Part shown: one piece after another, positions 62,446-64,000 of the stretch
Numbering within the stretch: position 1 is the stretch's first letter
Layout: each line of letters begins with the position of its first letter
Source: JBBDLF01 sp040879025
GTDB taxonomy: Bacteria; Pseudomonadota; Gammaproteobacteria; Pseudomonadales; Pseudohongiellaceae
Length of the DNA: 64,000 nucleotides
NCBI GenBank assembly: GCA_040879025.1
Contig: JBBDLF010000033.1
Location: 1 to 64,000, forward strand
Reading direction: 5' to 3'
Translations under genes and position numbers: made by a program
The notes under the pieces: model-generated
The model's input: only the letters and a program-made list of their open reading frames with translations
What the model was told of the DNA's origin: nothing
Database searches by the model: none

Positions 62446-63210
62446 TCAGTAGTACCCGAACTTTTTCTCGTTACCTGCGGAGTAACCATTGAATACGAGT
62501 CCCAATACCTTATCCGGATCCATAACATTCAGGGACTCCTCAAGCATGTCTTTCGGCGTATTGCCTGCACCCACCACAATCATAAATCCATCCACCCAGG
62601 GGGAAATCAACTGACTGTCTGGAAGAAACGCGATAGGGGCGGTATCTACAATGACGTAATCGTATCGGTGCTTGGCTTCATCGAGCAGCTTTCCAAGTTT
62701 TGGTGAATTCAGGATATCGTAGGCTGAACTTGCCTTGGTTCCGGAAGGCATGACATAGAGATTGAAATCGGCTATGTAATACACCACTTGCTCTATGCTC
62801 AGTTTGTCATCCAGGACGCGGTCCACCAAACCTTTACTGTAAAGCTTTTTGATTCCCAGATAGTCCTTGACGTTTGTAAACGGCTGACGCAGGTCCAGTT
62901 CAACCAACAACACGGAGGCCTGTTGATCCTGGGCCAGCGCAGCGGCAAGATTGATCGACGTAAGAGTTTTACCGTCCCCGGCTACTGCGCTCGTAATAGC
63001 TATAACGTTGGTTTGATCAGATTGAGCCTTCTGTTCAACAACATGTCTCAGCCGGCGATAGCGCTCGGCCTCAACCGAGTCCGGCTGCAGCAGACTCACC
63101 AAGTGAGGATTGACGGTCCGGCCGCGATCCGATGTCAAAACCTCTTCGCCACGGTGATGCGATGAGACAACCGACAGGCGGGTATTGGCATGCTTGGCAT
63201 GTCTTTCCAT
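62446..63210 (-). CDS. BY-kinase-like exopolysaccharide tyrosine kinase (CpsD/CapB)
   Basis: About 254 residues with Walker A (VAGDGKTLTSINLA), A' (LLVELDLRQP) and B (YVIVDTAPI) of bacterial tyrosine kinases. The tail ends KKFGYY, with only two Tyr instead of the usual cluster. It works with the Wzz-like membrane partner encoded just upstream. ATG 63210 is my choice; GTG 63267 would add 19 residues that look non-native. Confidence 0.85.
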   Translation of the reverse strand: MERHAKHANTRLSVVSSHHRGEEVLTSDRGRTVNPHLVSLLQPDSVEAERYRRLRHVVEQKAQSDQTNVIAITSAVAGDGKTLTSINLAAALAQDQQASVLLVELDLRQPFTNVKDYLGIKKLYSKGLVDRVLDDKLSIEQVVYYIADFNLYVMPSGTKASSAYDILNSPKLGKLLDEAKHRYDYVIVDTAPIAFLPDSQLISPWVDGFMIVVGAGNTPKDMLEESLNVMDPDKVLGLVFNGYSAGNEKKFGYY

Positions 63211-63296
63211 ATCTTTACTGATCCTGTTCCATAAAATTCCGACTGGATAAAAAAATGTGCGGGACACGCGGACTTTTTGACCAATTGGAATTGTGA

Positions 63297-64000
63297 TCAG
63301 GTTGGCCCCGCGCCAGCCATCATCGACACGATTCCTTGTGCATTTTGACCAAAGTTGTAAGCGAGTACAGCCAAAACAAGTACGGCGATCATGACGCCAA
63401 CCAATACCAACGATGAATGAAACCCGCTGCGCAGCAGATCACCGGTAGTTTGCATTTTTGAAATAGTTCCCAGAATGGGCAATCGCGTGAAGTTACGCAA
63501 TTCCTGGGGCTTGTGAAAGGTAGAATCCGTTTGCTCAGCTACAAAAGCGGCTCCACCAGCAAACCCGACTGAGAGAATCAAGGACATGATCATTAGCGCG
63601 AGCCGGTTAGGTTGTGCAGGAAAGTCCGGCGGGATAGCAGCCTCCAGCACCTGAAATTGGGTAGCCTGTTGTAGTTCAAGCGACTCTGACAGCCGCGCAT
63701 CCTGATAGCGTTCCTGCAAGTCCATATAGTCCTGTCTGGCGGATTCATACGAATTGGTCAATTGCGACAGTTCCTGTTCTATTGCCGGCGTCGACTCAAT
63801 GCGCAGTCGTAACTGCTCTATACTCTGGCGCAGTTCCGCTTCCTGTTCCTTGAGCTCTTCCAATTCGGCCTGGGCTTGCTGAAGGTTGCGTCCCGTTATT
63901 TGGATTGACTCAACTCGTTGTGAAAGGTCCGTCGCTTGCTCACTGTCGACAACGGCTTCCAGCGCTTCAATCTCGTTTCTGAGCCGAATAATTCCGGGGT
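63297..64000 (-). CDS. Wzz/GNVR-domain chain-length regulator, partial
   Basis: This open frame runs off the right edge of the window, leaving the last 233 residues or so. A coiled coil (rich in Glu/Gln/Leu) precedes the GNVR region ending EAAIPPDFPAQPNRLALMIM, then a membrane helix, LPILGTISK, another helix and a short tail. Such proteins sit in the inner membrane and set polysaccharide chain length with the BY-kinase. The start is beyond 64000. Confidence 0.85.
   Translation of the reverse strand, partial: PGIIRLRNEIEALEAVVDSEQATDLSQRVESIQITGRNLQQAQAELEELKEQEAELRQSIEQLRLRIESTPAIEQELSQLTNSYESARQDYMDLQERYQDARLSESLELQQATQFQVLEAAIPPDFPAQPNRLALMIMSLILSVGFAGGAAFVAEQTDSTFHKPQELRNFTRLPILGTISKMQTTGDLLRSGFHSSLVLVGVMIAVLVLAVLAYNFGQNAQGIVSMMAGAGPT

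Noticed and set aside
37825..64000. XrtA/PEP-CTERM exopolysaccharide system
   Set aside because: Several gene types fit (AsnB, FemAB, deacetylase, BY-kinase), but no exosortase or PEP-CTERM tail is visible in the window; it may lie beyond 64000.
1..64000. Integrated phage or genomic island
   Set aside because: No integrase, tRNA junction, or att-like direct repeats were found; the only mobile sign is the MITE-like element.

Overview
The window reads as a chromosomal segment of a free-living, probably marine gammaproteobacterium. This rests on the Fbp-type iron uptake genes behind Fur-like boxes, the Tad pilus locus, a gammaproteobacterial-style stressosome and moderately GC-rich coding. It is inference from gene content; there is no rRNA or marker gene to place it. 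No tRNA, rRNA, CRISPR array, phage or full insertion sequence was seen. Most genes lie on the minus strand in long, tightly packed or overlapping operons.

Layout. 1-411: non-coding repeats, including a 176-bp MITE-like element flanked by CTAG, followed by a PspB-like small membrane protein (408-665). 803-13131: a complete tad/rcp/cpa locus for a Flp type IVc pilus, transcribed leftward from a 53-residue Flp prepilin. It holds prepilin peptidase, RcpC, secretin RcpA, a small lipoprotein, TadG/E/F-like pseudopilins, TadZ, TadA, TadB, TadC and two TPR lipoproteins. 13132-13500 is its regulatory region. 13501-14511: a secreted cyclase-family hydrolase. 14609-19960: a five-gene, translationally coupled cassette (deacetylase-like, FkbH-like HAD protein, acyl carrier protein, MaoC-SDR fusion, GNAT-like) that looks like a small acyl-ACP pathway, possibly for decorating a sugar. 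20126-27551: an FbpABC ferric-iron importer divergent from a TonB-dependent receptor and a conserved unknown envelope protein. 27582-29149: a periplasmic cupin and an orphan OmpR-type regulator.

29481-34242: a stressosome operon (RsbR, RsbS, RsbT, RsbX-like phosphatase). Its output is not a PP2C/sigma-B branch but a histidine kinase with an RsbU-N-like domain, followed by two tandem NarL/FixJ-type regulators. GGGGTA/TACCCC motifs recur upstream of flp, beside the regulators and upstream of rsbR. This suggests, without proving, that the stressosome output controls surface attachment. 34889-37783: a large secreted FN3/LamG protein.

37825-64000: a long leftward exopolysaccharide cluster running off the right edge. 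It encodes a Wzz-like co-polymerase (partial), BY-kinase, initiating phosphoglycosyltransferase, YvcK-like protein, WbpA-like and AlgD-like sugar dehydrogenases, an epimerase, four glycosyltransferases, flippase, polymerase/ligase, two FemAB/deacetylase modifiers, an AsnB-type amidotransferase, a heparinase-like lyase, a beta-helix lipoprotein, a cupin and a HAF-repeat protein. Together this is a Wzx/Wzy-type pathway for an acidic, modified polysaccharide. Tad pilus, stressosome and exopolysaccharide fit a sessile or biofilm lifestyle.
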